This document shows, piece by piece, positions 1 through 8,441 of a stretch of 64,000 nt of DNA. Position numbers and translations under genes: made by a program. Under the pieces are notes generated by a model. The model was not told where the DNA came from. It searched no databases and worked only from the letters and a program-made list of their open reading frames with translations. Source of the DNA: Candidatus Acididesulfobacter guangdongensis (lineage in GTDB: Bacteria > SZUA-79 > Acidulodesulfobacterales > Acidulodesulfobacteraceae); contig SGBC01000001.1 in NCBI GenBank assembly GCA_004195045.1, positions 186,001 to 250,000 of the forward strand. The letters run 5' to 3'. Positions within the stretch are counted from its first letter, which is position 1. Each line of letters starts with the position of its first letter.

Positions 1-783
1 TTTAGACATAAATCTGACTCCAAGCGAATTTAGAAGATAAGCTCCTTCGCCTCTTGCTCCTTCCGTAACAAGAATACCCGTACTTTTAAGGGTTGTAGGA
101 TGAAACTGGACAAATTCCATGTCCATAAGAGGAACATCAGCTCTGATAGCAACCGACATGCCGTCGCCTGTATTTATTAAAGCGTTTGTATTGGATGAAT
201 ACACCTGACCGTATCCGCCCGTTGCGAATAAGACAGACTTTGCAGCAATACCGTGAAACCTTCCCTCTCTTATATCATAAGCAACTACTCCGCTTATTTT
301 TCCGTTATCTACAACCAAACTTGTGACAAAATATTCATATAGAATTTTCGTATTATATTTAAGAACATTATCAAACAATCCGTGAAGCATCATATGTCCT
401 ACGGCATCGGCATAATAGCATGACCTTGGAAAGCTTTGCCCTCCGAACGGTCTTTGCGCAATACCGCCTCTATCATTTCTGTTAAATACTACTCCCATTT
501 TTTGTAATTCAAGTATATTGCCCGGAGCTTCGCTCGTTAATATTTCAATAGCGTCCTGGTCGCCTATATAGTCGCTGCCTTTGACGGTGTCAAAAAAATG
601 CGATTCCCACGAATCATTTTCGTCAAAAGCGGCATTAACCCCGCCCTGAGCAGCACCGGAGTGCGACCTTGTAGGATATACTTTACTTACTATTACTGCG
701 TCTACGCCTCTTTTTCTGAGTTCGACGCATGCCCTCAGCCCTGCAAGTCCCGCACCAACTATAATAACATCATGTTTAAGCAT
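1..783 (-). CDS. sdhA: Succinate dehydrogenase/fumarate reductase flavoprotein subunit, partial
   Basis: The gene runs off the left edge, and the first 261 codons are visible. The product is the FAD subunit that interconverts succinate and fumarate at the membrane-associated complex II or fumarate reductase. The translation begins MLKHDVIIVGAGLAGLRA, a Rossmann FAD-binding motif. At residues 40-48 it has SHSGAAQGG, where the His (about residue 41) is the usual covalent FAD attachment site. It continues with GGIAQRPFGGQSFPRSCYY and ends near VQFHPTTL. The start ATG at 783 follows an AGAGGAC ribosome site at good spacing. SdhA, FrdA and L-aspartate oxidase share this fold; the RSHSGAAQGG and FGG-SFPR motifs favour SdhA/FrdA. 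Whether it works as dehydrogenase or fumarate reductase cannot be told from this part. Confidence 0.93.
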   Translation of the reverse strand, partial: MLKHDVIIVGAGLAGLRACVELRKRGVDAVIVSKVYPTRSHSGAAQGGVNAAFDENDSWESHFFDTVKGSDYIGDQDAIEILTSEAPGNILELQKMGVVFNRNDRGGIAQRPFGGQSFPRSCYYADAVGHMMLHGLFDNVLKYNTKILYEYFVTSLVVDNGKISGVVAYDIREGRFHGIAAKSVLFATGGYGQVYSSNTNALINTGDGMSVAIRADVPLMDMEFVQFHPTTLKSTGILVTEGARGEGAYLLNSLGVRFMSK

Positions 784-996
784 TTACAGTCCTCTGTTTT
801 TTATTCTTTTTTTTAGCAAGTTATAATTATTTTTCTAAATTCTTAATATTTTACAATAATTTTATTACAATATTCAATAAAAAAATAAGAAAGGCAATTA
901 ATATAAAAATATTTCAACTTTTAATTATATAATTCAATTTCATAAATGCTAAGATATTTTATAATTAATATATGTGATAATTAAATAATTAATATA

Positions 997-1500
997 TTAT
1001 TTTTTAGCGTATTCATATATTCCGCTTTTCCCGCCTTCTTTCCTCAGCAGATAAATATCGGTTATCCTGATAGATTTATCAACAGCCTTAAGCATATCAT
1101 AAATGGTAAGAGCTGCTACGGAAACAGCCGTAAGACTTTCCATTTCTACGCCGGTTTTTCCGGAAATTTTTACTATTGATTTAATATTTATGCAATTTTT
1201 GGATTTAACGGGCTCAAATATTATATCGCAATTTTCGATATTTAAAGGATGGCATAAAGGAATAAGCTCCGATGTTTTTTTTGCAGCCATAATTCCTGCA
1301 ATCTTAGCGGTAGAAAAAACATCCCCTTTTTTACCTTCCCCTGTTATTGCAAGCTCAAACGCGTCCTGCGACATATATACGCTGGCGGCAGCAGTAGCAA
1401 TTCTGACAGTTTCGGTTTTAGACGAAACATCGACCATAGTTGGCATACCGTTTTCATCTAAGTGAGTCAATTTTTTTTCTTCTGATTTTAATCCGTTCAT
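997..1500 (-). CDS. moaC: Cyclic pyranopterin monophosphate synthase MoaC
   Basis: MoaC acts after MoaA in molybdenum cofactor synthesis, turning 3',8-cyclo-7,8-dihydro-GTP into cyclic pyranopterin monophosphate in the cytoplasm. The 167-residue length is typical. Family motifs are complete: LTHLDENGMPTMVDVS at the N-terminus, KKTSELIPLCHPL near residues 75-87, GVEMESLTAVSVAALTIYDM and LKAVDK near residue 140, which supply the active-site Lys, His, Glu and Asp. The gene stands apart from the other Mo-cofactor genes of this window at 8.4-17.4 kb but must serve the same pathway. It has no clear Shine-Dalgarno sequence. Its start codon overlaps the stop of a short duplicated leader ORF, which may couple its translation. 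Confidence 0.96.
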   Translation of the reverse strand: MNGLKSEEKKLTHLDENGMPTMVDVSSKTETVRIATAAASVYMSQDAFELAITGEGKKGDVFSTAKIAGIMAAKKTSELIPLCHPLNIENCDIIFEPVKSKNCINIKSIVKISGKTGVEMESLTAVSVAALTIYDMLKAVDKSIRITDIYLLRKEGGKSGIYEYAKK

Positions 1501-1526
1501 TTTTCTTTAGATTTCAATCCGTTCAT
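1497..1526 (-). other. Nine-codon leader ORF made by tandem duplication of the moaC start
   Basis: The first roughly 26 bases of moaC, including its ATG, are duplicated directly upstream (period 26). The upstream copy reads MNGLKSKEK followed by TGA. That TGA overlaps the moaC ATG in an ATGA stop-start junction. The duplication is seen directly. A role as a translated, coupling leader peptide is inference; a recent slippage event with no function is the alternative. Confidence 0.5.
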
Positions 1527-1670
1527 TATATTCATTATATTATATTGATTATATTAATTGCCTAAATTATATTAATTAACTGTTAACTGACTACACTCTG
1601 ACAACAACTCTCTATGTGCTGGTAGATTATATCATAAACAAAATAAAAATCAAGGATTTAGCAAAACCTT

Positions 1671-1897
1671 ACTCCTGCAATAGAAAATATTTATGCAGTT
1701 CTTTGCTCAGTTAACCCAACTTCACCACTTTTATCATTCTAAAATTATAACCAATTGATATTATTATATTTTATTTTTTATTTTGTAGTCCTCATAGACA
1801 TTTTTATTACTCCATAAATATAATGCTATCAATGTGTTGCTGATAATTATGGTGAAGTTGGGTTAAGCAAAAGATAACTTTCTATTGCAAGATTAAA
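1671..1897. repeat. TGCAATAGAAA inverted repeat pair split by a MITE
   Basis: CTGCAATAGAAAATA lies at about 1675 and the reverse complement of TTGCAATAGAAAGTTATCT at 1871-1893. If the MITE between them is removed, the two halves form one hairpin-like element of about 70 bases. Related single copies occur at 8312, 15994 and 17931, two of them next to GGTGTC repeats. This looks like a REP-type dispersed repeat into which the MITE inserted. Confidence 0.55.
1711..1866. mobile_element. MITE copy 1, 156 bp with 17-bp terminal inverted repeats
   Basis: The element begins TTAACCCAACTTCACCA and ends with the reverse complement of the same 17 bases. It has no coding capacity. A second, about 170-bp copy in the same orientation lies at 5056-5225 and shares the interior, including TCTAAAATTATAACC and CAATGTGTTGCTGATAATTA. 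TTAA at both outer ends may be part of the inverted repeat or a duplicated TTAA target; no longer target duplication is visible. No transposase with these ends is present in the window, so it would be moved in trans. Confidence 0.8.
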
Positions 1898-1990
1898 GCA
1901 AAACTTTAATATCCGATTTAATATTTTTATCGTTATGTTATTTTTGATATAACGTATTATCTTACATTTTTACATTGTAAATATACAATG

Positions 1991-3670
1991 TCAAGAAATT
2001 TTTTCATTAACAAACCAGCGCCGTATGTCATATCCTATTCCGGCAGGCGCAGGCTTAATTCCTCCGACGGTGGATTTAACGACCGGCATTGCTTCTGGAA
2101 TATATAAGAACGTATAAGGGCAATCTTCTGCCAATAGACGCTGTATTGCAAAATAATATTTTTTTTGTATTTTCAAATTAAAAGTGCTTCTCGCCTTTAT
2201 AAAAAGTTTATTAATCTGCGCATTGTTAAACGAAGTAAAGTTTAGACCCTTAGGAACAATATCGTTTCCTGAAAATATAGAAGAAGCGTCTGCAGGGTCG
2301 GGAGTAATTGTAAAACCCAGCAAAACAGCCTGAAAATTTTTTTTCATTATAAATTCAGAAATAAGCGATGTCCATTCCATTACCCTGATATCTACTTTAA
2401 TACCTATTTTTTTTAAATTTTGCTGCATAATTTCGGCAGCCGAAAGTCTTTCTGGATTTCCCTGCGGCGTTAATATTGTAAATTTAAACCGTTTGCCGTT
2501 TTTAATAAGCCGACCGTCAACCAGATTCCAGCCGTTCTGTTTTAATAGCCTAAGTGCCTTTTCGGGATTGTACCTATATTTTTTCACGTTTCCGTTGTAG
2601 TAATAAGTTCCCGGCATATAAGGTCCGTAACAATGTCTTCCTAAACCGAGCAGCGCCCCTTTTATTATTTCCTGCTTGTTGATTGCATAGCTGAGCGCCT
2701 GTCTGACTTTACGTTTTTTAAATAATTTATCGAGAATATTGTATCCTAAAAAAGTAAAACTTAGAGACGGATGAATATATTTTTTGAATTTTTTAATAAA
2801 ATTTTTTCCTTTCGATTCAAACTTATACTGTATAGGGGTCAACCCCATATAATCTATACCGTTTGATTTCAGCATTAAAAACATGGAAGAAGAATCCGGC
2901 ACTATTCTGTATATTATCTCTTTTATATGGGGCGCTCCCATAAAATAATGAGGATTAGCCTTTAAAATAATTTCGTAGCCGTGAATCCATTTGTAAAATT
3001 CGTAAGGACCGGTTCCAACAGGATGGCTTCTCAGTCTGGTAGTCAGTAAATTCTTGCCTTTCAGAAGAAAACGCGGCAGTATGCTTAATCCCCAGCTTGA
3101 AAGAGCAGGCGCATAAGGCTTTTTATAAGTAACCTGAAAAATATATTTTCCTATAGTGCGCGCTTTTTCAACTTTAAGATAATCCGCGGAATACGGGGTC
3201 GGCGTTTTAGGGTTTATCATAAGATGATATGTAAACAAAACATCCCTTGCGGTAAACGGGTGTCCGTCCTGCCATAATACATGACGGCGCAGTTTAAATG
3301 TAATAGTCCTGCCGCCGTTTGTAATTTTCCATGATTTGGCTAAGTCGGGAACTATTTTTAAATTCCTGTTGTACCTGACTAACCCGTCATATATTTGAGA
3401 TGTAACCTCTGCCGTAGGCGCGTCCGCCGCCATATTGCCTATAAGATTTGTGGCGTCGGCTGACAATCCTATTATAAGTACGCTATTATTTTTATTAAAA
3501 TTGCTATTTATACTTCCGGCATAATTTATATTGTTAACACTATGATTATGATTACTATGCGCATATACGTTTTTTTTGCCTGAAGCTGCGCATCCGCTTA
3601 AAACTGCTATAGATATTAAAATAAATAGCGCGGATAAAAATTTAAAAGATATTTTACGGAGTGTAGTCAT
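1991..3670 (-). CDS. OppA/DppA-family peptide ABC transporter substrate-binding lipoprotein
   Basis: This is a solute-binding protein (SBP family 5) that captures oligopeptides or similar ligands outside the inner membrane and hands them to an ABC permease. A lipoprotein signal is clear: basic residues, a hydrophobic stretch and the lipobox LSGC with lipidated Cys at residue 27. A low-complexity Asn/His/Ser linker (about residues 36-62) precedes the mature fold. The family signature is at residues 109-150 (AKSWKITNGGRTITFKLR, then WQDGHPFTARDVLFTYHLM). The C-terminal half carries the usual QEIIKGALLGLG and IPEAMPVVKS segments. At 559 aa its length is normal. No permease or ATPase genes are adjacent, so it is an orphan or works with a distant transporter; the ligand is unknown. 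Confidence 0.88.
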   Translation of the reverse strand: MTTLRKISFKFLSALFILISIAVLSGCAASGKKNVYAHSNHNHSVNNINYAGSINSNFNKNNSVLIIGLSADATNLIGNMAADAPTAEVTSQIYDGLVRYNRNLKIVPDLAKSWKITNGGRTITFKLRRHVLWQDGHPFTARDVLFTYHLMINPKTPTPYSADYLKVEKARTIGKYIFQVTYKKPYAPALSSWGLSILPRFLLKGKNLLTTRLRSHPVGTGPYEFYKWIHGYEIILKANPHYFMGAPHIKEIIYRIVPDSSSMFLMLKSNGIDYMGLTPIQYKFESKGKNFIKKFKKYIHPSLSFTFLGYNILDKLFKKRKVRQALSYAINKQEIIKGALLGLGRHCYGPYMPGTYYYNGNVKKYRYNPEKALRLLKQNGWNLVDGRLIKNGKRFKFTILTPQGNPERLSAAEIMQQNLKKIGIKVDIRVMEWTSLISEFIMKKNFQAVLLGFTITPDPADASSIFSGNDIVPKGLNFTSFNNAQINKLFIKARSTFNLKIQKKYYFAIQRLLAEDCPYTFLYIPEAMPVVKSTVGGIKPAPAGIGYDIRRWFVNEKIS

Positions 3671-3738
3671 AATGAATAATAATCAACGATAAATAAAAAA
3701 TAACAAAAATTCAAAAGATATCTGCGCCTGCCTACGAT

Positions 3739-4941
3739 TTACGGATAAGGCGTAAAATCGCGTATTTCATAATCCGCCGGCAGCCCGAACATAAGATTCA
3801 TATTCTGTACAGCCTGCAGAGAAGCGCCTTTTCCCAAATTGTCTATAGCGCTGACTAATATGAGATATGCGCCGTTTTTTGAAAAAGATATATGACAGAC
3901 ATTTGAATAAATTACATTTTTAATGTCAGGCAGAATACCGTTTTTCAGCAAAACAACAAAGGGGCTGTTTTTATAAAAATTATTGTATATATCTTCAATT
4001 GCATTTTCGCTGATAGCGATGCTATTTAACTTAATATAGATTGTTGTTAGTATTCCGCGTATCACCGGTATAATATGCGGAGTAAAAATTATTTCTGGAT
4101 AATTTTCCTCACTGTGCGTCTGTTCATATTTCCGTTGAATTTCCGCAGGTTCGGCTTCGTGCTTATGCAGATACGCAGGTTCATCATATATGGAAGGCTT
4201 ATAACCATCAGACTTACCGTTACCGCACGCAGATTTATACCCGCCCGTAAGCATTTCGTTGCAGATCTTTTCTTTAATTTCAGGAAGATGCCGATGTTTC
4301 CATAAATTATAAGCTCTCACGGAATTTTGAGCTTCGCAGAATAGATTCGATATATTAGCGCTGCTTCTGCCGGCTCCTGAAATGCCGGATTTAGAATCAA
4401 TAATAACAGGGCTATTAAAATTTATAATTCCTGCCTTTATGAGAGGCAATAGCGGTAAAAGAGCGCCGGTCGGATAACATCCGGGATTTGAAACAAACTG
4501 AACTCCTTTAATTTTATCTTCATAAACGTCTGCCAACCCATAGACAAAATATTTATTCAGGTCAGGCGCTGCATGTTTTTCATAATTTAGCTCGTAGTTT
4601 TCTAATCTGTCAAAACGAAAGTCCGCCCCTATATCTATTATTTTAATTAACGGATTGAGCTTTAAAATAGAAGACACGATTGAAGAGCTTTTTCCGTGAG
4701 GCAGACATAAGAAAACAACATCGCTCGAAGCAGCTATAAGCTTTTCGTCTAATTTTTCAAAATTAACCGAACATCCGCATCCGTTCATCTTACTAAATGA
4801 AGGGAATACTTCAGATATTTCTTTGCCTGCATTGCTCTGAGACGTAATATGAACCAGCTCGACATCTTTTCTTAGCAGAAGCGTATAAGCCAGATAAATT
4901 CCGCTATATCCTGAAGCGCCGACAATAGATACTTTAATCAT
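3739..4941 (-). CDS. argC: N-acetyl-gamma-glutamyl-phosphate reductase ArgC with an inserted loop
   Basis: ArgC carries out the NADPH-dependent reduction of N-acetylglutamyl phosphate to the semialdehyde, the third step of arginine synthesis. The NADP-binding motif VGASGYSGI opens the protein. The catalytic Cys is residue 155 in SNPGCYPTGALL, SKSGISGAGRSS follows, and the catalytic His lies in WKHRHLPEI near residues 215-222. The protein has 400 residues against about 345 in the family. The excess is a hydrophilic insert at about residues 228-280, rich in Glu, Tyr, Ser and Lys, before the conserved PEIIFTPHIIPVIRGI. The insert is in frame and all active-site motifs are intact, so the enzyme should work. 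It is not linked to other arg genes here. Confidence 0.95.
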   Translation of the reverse strand: MIKVSIVGASGYSGIYLAYTLLLRKDVELVHITSQSNAGKEISEVFPSFSKMNGCGCSVNFEKLDEKLIAASSDVVFLCLPHGKSSSIVSSILKLNPLIKIIDIGADFRFDRLENYELNYEKHAAPDLNKYFVYGLADVYEDKIKGVQFVSNPGCYPTGALLPLLPLIKAGIINFNSPVIIDSKSGISGAGRSSANISNLFCEAQNSVRAYNLWKHRHLPEIKEKICNEMLTGGYKSACGNGKSDGYKPSIYDEPAYLHKHEAEPAEIQRKYEQTHSEENYPEIIFTPHIIPVIRGILTTIYIKLNSIAISENAIEDIYNNFYKNSPFVVLLKNGILPDIKNVIYSNVCHISFSKNGAYLILVSAIDNLGKGASLQAVQNMNLMFGLPADYEIRDFTPYP

Positions 4942-5055
4942 GTTTATATAATTTATAATATATAATTTATAATAATGTAATAATTAGTGTATTCTCAAAC
5001 TGCCCTCGCACTACAACACTTTTTTTCGGAGTGGACTACTTGCTAAAACATACAA

Positions 5056-5225
5056 TTAACCCAACTTCATCATTTTACCACTTCACCGCTTTTATTATTC
5101 TAAAATTATAACCCATTGATATTATTACATTATATTTTTTATTTTTAGTCCCCATAGACATTTTATTGCCACATAAATATAGTAATACCAATGTGTTGCT
5201 GATAATTATGGTGAAGTTGGATTAA
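5056..5225. mobile_element. MITE copy 2, about 170 bp
   Basis: This is a second copy of the element at 1711-1866, in the same orientation. The left end reads TTAACCCAACTTCATCA and the right end GGTGAAGTTGGATTAA, each differing by one base from copy 1. It carries about 14 extra bases near the left end, apparently a partial duplication of the terminal TTCACC stretch. It sits between argC and the rplM-rpsI terminator. The divergence between copies suggests they did not transpose very recently. Confidence 0.78.
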
Positions 5226-5227
5226 AA

Positions 5228-5277
5228 ATAAAAAAAACCAGAAACAACCCATAATAATCGGAGTAAATTTCTGGTTT
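5228..5277 (-). terminator. Rho-independent terminator of the rplM-rpsI operon
   Basis: On the minus strand AAACCAGAAA pairs with TTTCTGGTTT (5268-5277 with 5235-5244) around a loop of about 23 bases. It is followed directly by a run of eight T. It lies 90 bases past the rpsI stop codon. The long loop makes it a moderate rather than textbook terminator. Confidence 0.6.
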
Positions 5278-5367
5278 ATAATATATTTATATCGTACTTC
5301 TATAAAGTATTCTACTTTTATAACTAAAGAATAATAATAGAAATAGCAATAATAATTATTCTTACAA

Positions 5368-5763
5368 TTATCTTTTTGAAAATTGAAATCTCGCTCTTGC
5401 TCCCTTTTGACCGTACTTCTTCCTTTCCTTAATCCTTGAATCTCTTGTAAGCATACCTGCTTTCGACAGGGTAGTTTTCAATTCAGGATTTAGCAGAAGC
5501 AATAAATGAGCGATTGCAAGCTTAATTGCGCCTGCCTGACCGTTAAGACCGCCGCCTCTGACATTGACAAAAACATCATACTTGTCTTCAATAGGAAAAA
5601 ATGCAAGCGATTTAACCGCCATGACCCTCTGATTTTCAATAGGGAAATAATCATTAAAATCTCTTCCGTTTATTGTTATCTTTCCCTTGCCTTCCTTGAA
5701 CAAAACCCTAGCAATAGAGGTTTTACGTTTTCCGGCTGCCTGCAATATATTTTTTTTAGCCAT
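5368..5763 (-). CDS. rpsI: 30S ribosomal protein S9
   Basis: S9 is a small-subunit ribosomal protein whose C-terminal tail reaches the P-site tRNA. At 131 aa it matches the normal length. Signature segments are visible: AAGKRKTSIARV at residues 9-20, FPIENQRVMAVKSL, the GGGLNGQAGAIKLAIAHLL region at about residues 71-89, and the basic tail ending ARARFQFSKR. It is the second gene of the classic rplM-rpsI pair, 124 bases downstream of rplM, and is followed by a terminator. Confidence 0.98.
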   Translation of the reverse strand: MAKKNILQAAGKRKTSIARVLFKEGKGKITINGRDFNDYFPIENQRVMAVKSLAFFPIEDKYDVFVNVRGGGLNGQAGAIKLAIAHLLLLLNPELKTTLSKAGMLTRDSRIKERKKYGQKGARARFQFSKR

Positions 5764-5887
5764 ATTCCAAATTACTCCGTATTTTATTACTTAATTAATT
5801 TATTTTAATTTATCCTATTTTTTCATAAATCTGCGTATTTTAGTATATAAAATTACATACCTTAATACTGCGTACGTATAGTATAAT

Positions 5888-6319
5888 TTAAATCATCGTT
5901 TTTATGTCAACCGCAACGGGATTCTGCGCAATATGCGGATGATTTTCGTCTGCATAAATTTTTAATTTTTTAATTAAAACATCAGCAAGCTTGTTCTTCG
6001 GCAGCATTCCTTTAACGGCATGGTAAACCGGAAAAGTCGCGTCTTTATGCAGCATATCTTTATAATTAAATGTTTTTAAACCGCCCGGATATCCGCTATG
6101 AAAATAATATTGCTTGTCCGTTAATTTTTTTCCTGTAATTTTAGCTTTTGCGCTATTAATGACAACTATGGAATCTCCCTTATTGGCATAAGGTGCATAG
6201 TCTGCTTTGTCCTTGCCCATTAATTTATTGGCGATAAAACTTGCAAGCCTCCCTAAGCTGACATCTTTAGCGTCAATTAAAATCCAATTATTTGAAATAT
6301 CGTCACTGCTTTTAGACAT
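5888..6319 (-). CDS. rplM: 50S ribosomal protein L13
   Basis: L13 is an early-assembling large-subunit protein. It shows NWILIDAKDVSLGRLASFIA, then KADYAPYANKGDSIVVINS, KYYFHSGYPGGLKT-type residues (here KQYYFHSGYPGGLKTF) and AVKGMLPKNKLADVLIKKL. The open frame extends to a TTG at 6331, but the true start is the ATG at 6319. The strong site GGAGGA lies five bases before that ATG and would be inside the longer frame. This gives 143 aa, the normal size. It leads the rplM-rpsI operon. Confidence 0.97.
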   Translation of the reverse strand: MSKSSDDISNNWILIDAKDVSLGRLASFIANKLMGKDKADYAPYANKGDSIVVINSAKAKITGKKLTDKQYYFHSGYPGGLKTFNYKDMLHKDATFPVYHAVKGMLPKNKLADVLIKKLKIYADENHPHIAQNPVAVDIKTMI

Positions 6320-6436
6320 TTGTTCCTCCAATATAAGATAATTAGTTATTTTCTTATAATATTAATTTTTTGTCAAGAACTTTTTTTTAATCAGTCTTTC
6401 GTATTTTAATCATTTCTTGCAATGCAACGTATTATT

Positions 6437-6874
6437 TTATTTTATTTTTTTTCTTTTTGAGATATTTAATTTAACCAATTCTCCACAGACATGGACGCTA
6501 TATGCCGGGTGTTTAGAACTCCGCTCTGCATGATATGAAGAAGTCATAATCATATTTAAGTAAGCGTTTGCGCCTACCTTTTCGGCTTCAGGTTTAATAA
6601 TTTCATTTATCTTTTTATTTATCTGCAAATATTGAAACGTTCCTGAATATTTAAAAGTCCGGCAGTATGTTCCGTAGTCTTTTGCAATTATTTTGCCTTT
6701 TATGCTGCGCTTTGTAGAAACTAAAAAATTATATTTCTTCGTCTGTATCTGTTTTTTTAAAGCAGAACCGGATTTTTTGCCGCTTAATTTTTTACTGCAG
6801 GCGCTTACCGTTAAAATAATTATAAAAATAGCCGCCGCCAGTATAATTTTTTTTATATAATTTTTATTTTTCAT
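6437..6874 (-). CDS. Small lipoprotein of unknown function
   Basis: This is a 145-residue protein with a short basic N-terminus, a hydrophobic stretch and a probable lipobox, TVSAC, with Cys at residue 26. A Lys/Ser linker follows. The mature domain (about residues 50-140) contains INEIIKPEAEKVGANAYLNM and a C-terminal YSVHVCGELVKL strand. The helix plus GANA pattern is loosely reminiscent of YbjQ-type small domains, but I do not recognise it with confidence. It lies on the same strand 117 bases from rplM, probably as a separate transcript. It would sit in the inner or outer membrane facing the periplasm. Confidence 0.6.
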   Translation of the reverse strand: MKNKNYIKKIILAAAIFIIILTVSACSKKLSGKKSGSALKKQIQTKKYNFLVSTKRSIKGKIIAKDYGTYCRTFKYSGTFQYLQINKKINEIIKPEAEKVGANAYLNMIMTSSYHAERSSKHPAYSVHVCGELVKLNISKRKKIK

Positions 6875-7042
6875 AAATTATTATTGCAGCAATAATATCA
6901 ACCGTCATCACAATATATGCAATCTATTAATCTATTGATAGTTTATTAAGTTATTAAGTTATTAATTAATAATCTACTGGCATAATTAATCTATTATATA
7001 TTTAATTAATTTATTTATTTAATTAATTGATTAAATAAATAA

Positions 7043-8278
7043 TCAATCAAACGTTAGTTTCTTAAATAAAACCTTTTTTGACGAAATATCTTTTAAACCC
7101 GCCGGTTTCACCATTTTCACCGCTCCAAAACTGCAAAGGTCTTTGCATAATCTGCATCCAGTGCATAGATAAGGGTCAAGTATAACGGCGCCGGCTTCAT
7201 CATTATTATTATACGTTAATGCGCCGGTTGGACAAAATTCCCAGCAATTAGCGCAAAGCAGACAATTTCTATTTATTGACGGCAATCTGATATCCAGCAG
7301 ATCTAAACAATCAGGATTGCATTTTATAAAATTAAACAGTTTAAATCTTTTTTTAAAAAAAAGCTTATTTAGATTTTTGTCCTCATTTGATAAAAAAAAT
7401 TCATTAAATGGTAATTCTTCCAATGGAAAATTTTTTGCTAACTTTACGGCATTTTCTTTTATAGTTTTGCTCATTTCCCGAAAAAACAACCTTCTTTGCG
7501 AATATTCATCAGTTGAATTATTTATATTGCCGGACTCCATCCGCGTATTTGCAAGCATATTTGAAACAGCGGCAGCATTATCATTAATATTGTCATTATT
7601 ATTATCATCATAATTATCATTATAATTATCATTATCGGAACCGGTCATAGAAACAGCAATACTTTTTATTTTTTTGCTTTCTTTTTCATTATTATTAATA
7701 ATACAAGAAAAATCAAATTTATTATGATCAATAAACTTAATTTTTTCCGCTATGTTTATATTATTACCTTCCGCATCCGTCAAACCGTTTAAAATACGGT
7801 TTATTGCTTTCATTTTCCTTTTATAAAAAAAATTATATCTGCAATCTTCGCAGCCGGCGGTAACAAAATTAATATCATCGGCATCGTTAAGATGTTTTAT
7901 TATATCAGCATCGTCAACTTCGTTAATACATGATACAATTCTGCCGATATTTGACTTAAGATTAGAATTGACCATACTGCAAAAATAATATGCGCTATTT
8001 TGGTACATTAGAACTTTGTCCGATATGTCTGTTCCTTCTTTTAAATCAAAAACATAATTGGGGCAAATATTTATGCATAGTTTGCATAGAGAACATTTAT
8101 CCGATATTTTAATTGCAGAATCATTTATTTCTATAGCCTGTTCAGGGCATTTATTTATACATACATAGCAGCTTGACATGGGGCTTCTGAGCCTTGTGCA
8201 ATAATATTCATTAATTAAAATTTTATTGCCGTTTTCGCTGCCGCTTATAATTTTATCGATTATTCTTAATAAATTCAT
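7043..8278 (-). CDS. Polyferredoxin with four [4Fe-4S] motifs
   Basis: The protein has 411 residues and no membrane segment, so it is a cytoplasmic electron carrier. Two N-terminal motifs are CYVCINKCPEQAI and CSLCKLCINICP (about residues 37-75). Two C-terminal ones are CLLCANCWEFCPTGAL and CTGCRLCKDLCSFGAV (about residues 340-395). The middle region is an unrecognised domain with its own Cys pair (GCEDC). A low-complexity Asn/Asp stretch at about residues 213-236 looks like an in-frame repeat expansion. The gene clusters with mobB and the other Mo-cofactor genes, so it probably shuttles electrons to or from the Mo enzyme encoded at 19-21.5 kb. That link is inference. Confidence 0.8.
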   Translation of the reverse strand: MNLLRIIDKIISGSENGNKILINEYYCTRLRSPMSSCYVCINKCPEQAIEINDSAIKISDKCSLCKLCINICPNYVFDLKEGTDISDKVLMYQNSAYYFCSMVNSNLKSNIGRIVSCINEVDDADIIKHLNDADDINFVTAGCEDCRYNFFYKRKMKAINRILNGLTDAEGNNINIAEKIKFIDHNKFDFSCIINNNEKESKKIKSIAVSMTGSDNDNYNDNYDDNNNDNINDNAAAVSNMLANTRMESGNINNSTDEYSQRRLFFREMSKTIKENAVKLAKNFPLEELPFNEFFLSNEDKNLNKLFFKKRFKLFNFIKCNPDCLDLLDIRLPSINRNCLLCANCWEFCPTGALTYNNNDEAGAVILDPYLCTGCRLCKDLCSFGAVKMVKPAGLKDISSKKVLFKKLTFD

Positions 8279-8307
8279 AGGTGAACTATTTATGTCTAAC
8301 TATTTAT

Positions 8308-8381
8308 CCTTAATCCTGCAATAGAAAGGTATCTACTTGGAAAAGGTGTCTTACTTGGAAAAGGTGTCTGACACCTTTTCC
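8308..8381. repeat. Composite dispersed repeat: TGCAATAGAAAG unit plus GGTGTC palindrome
   Basis: TAATCCTGCAATAGAAAGG is followed by two tandem TTGGAAAAGGTGTC units. The second is completed into a perfect 25-base palindrome at 8357-8381, with arms GGAAAAGGTGTC around a central T. The same composite order occurs at 17928. It lies between the polyferredoxin and mobB genes and could form a strong hairpin in the transcript. Confidence 0.75.
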
Positions 8382-8441
8382 TTAAAAATAGAAAAACAGC
8401 AAAAAAAATAGCGTCCGTCCCAGACAATTCTATTATTTATT

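Noticed and set aside
6319-6331. rplM start at the TTG codon at 6331
   Set aside because: The Shine-Dalgarno sequence GGAGGA would fall inside the coding region; the ATG at 6319 gives the normal L13 length.
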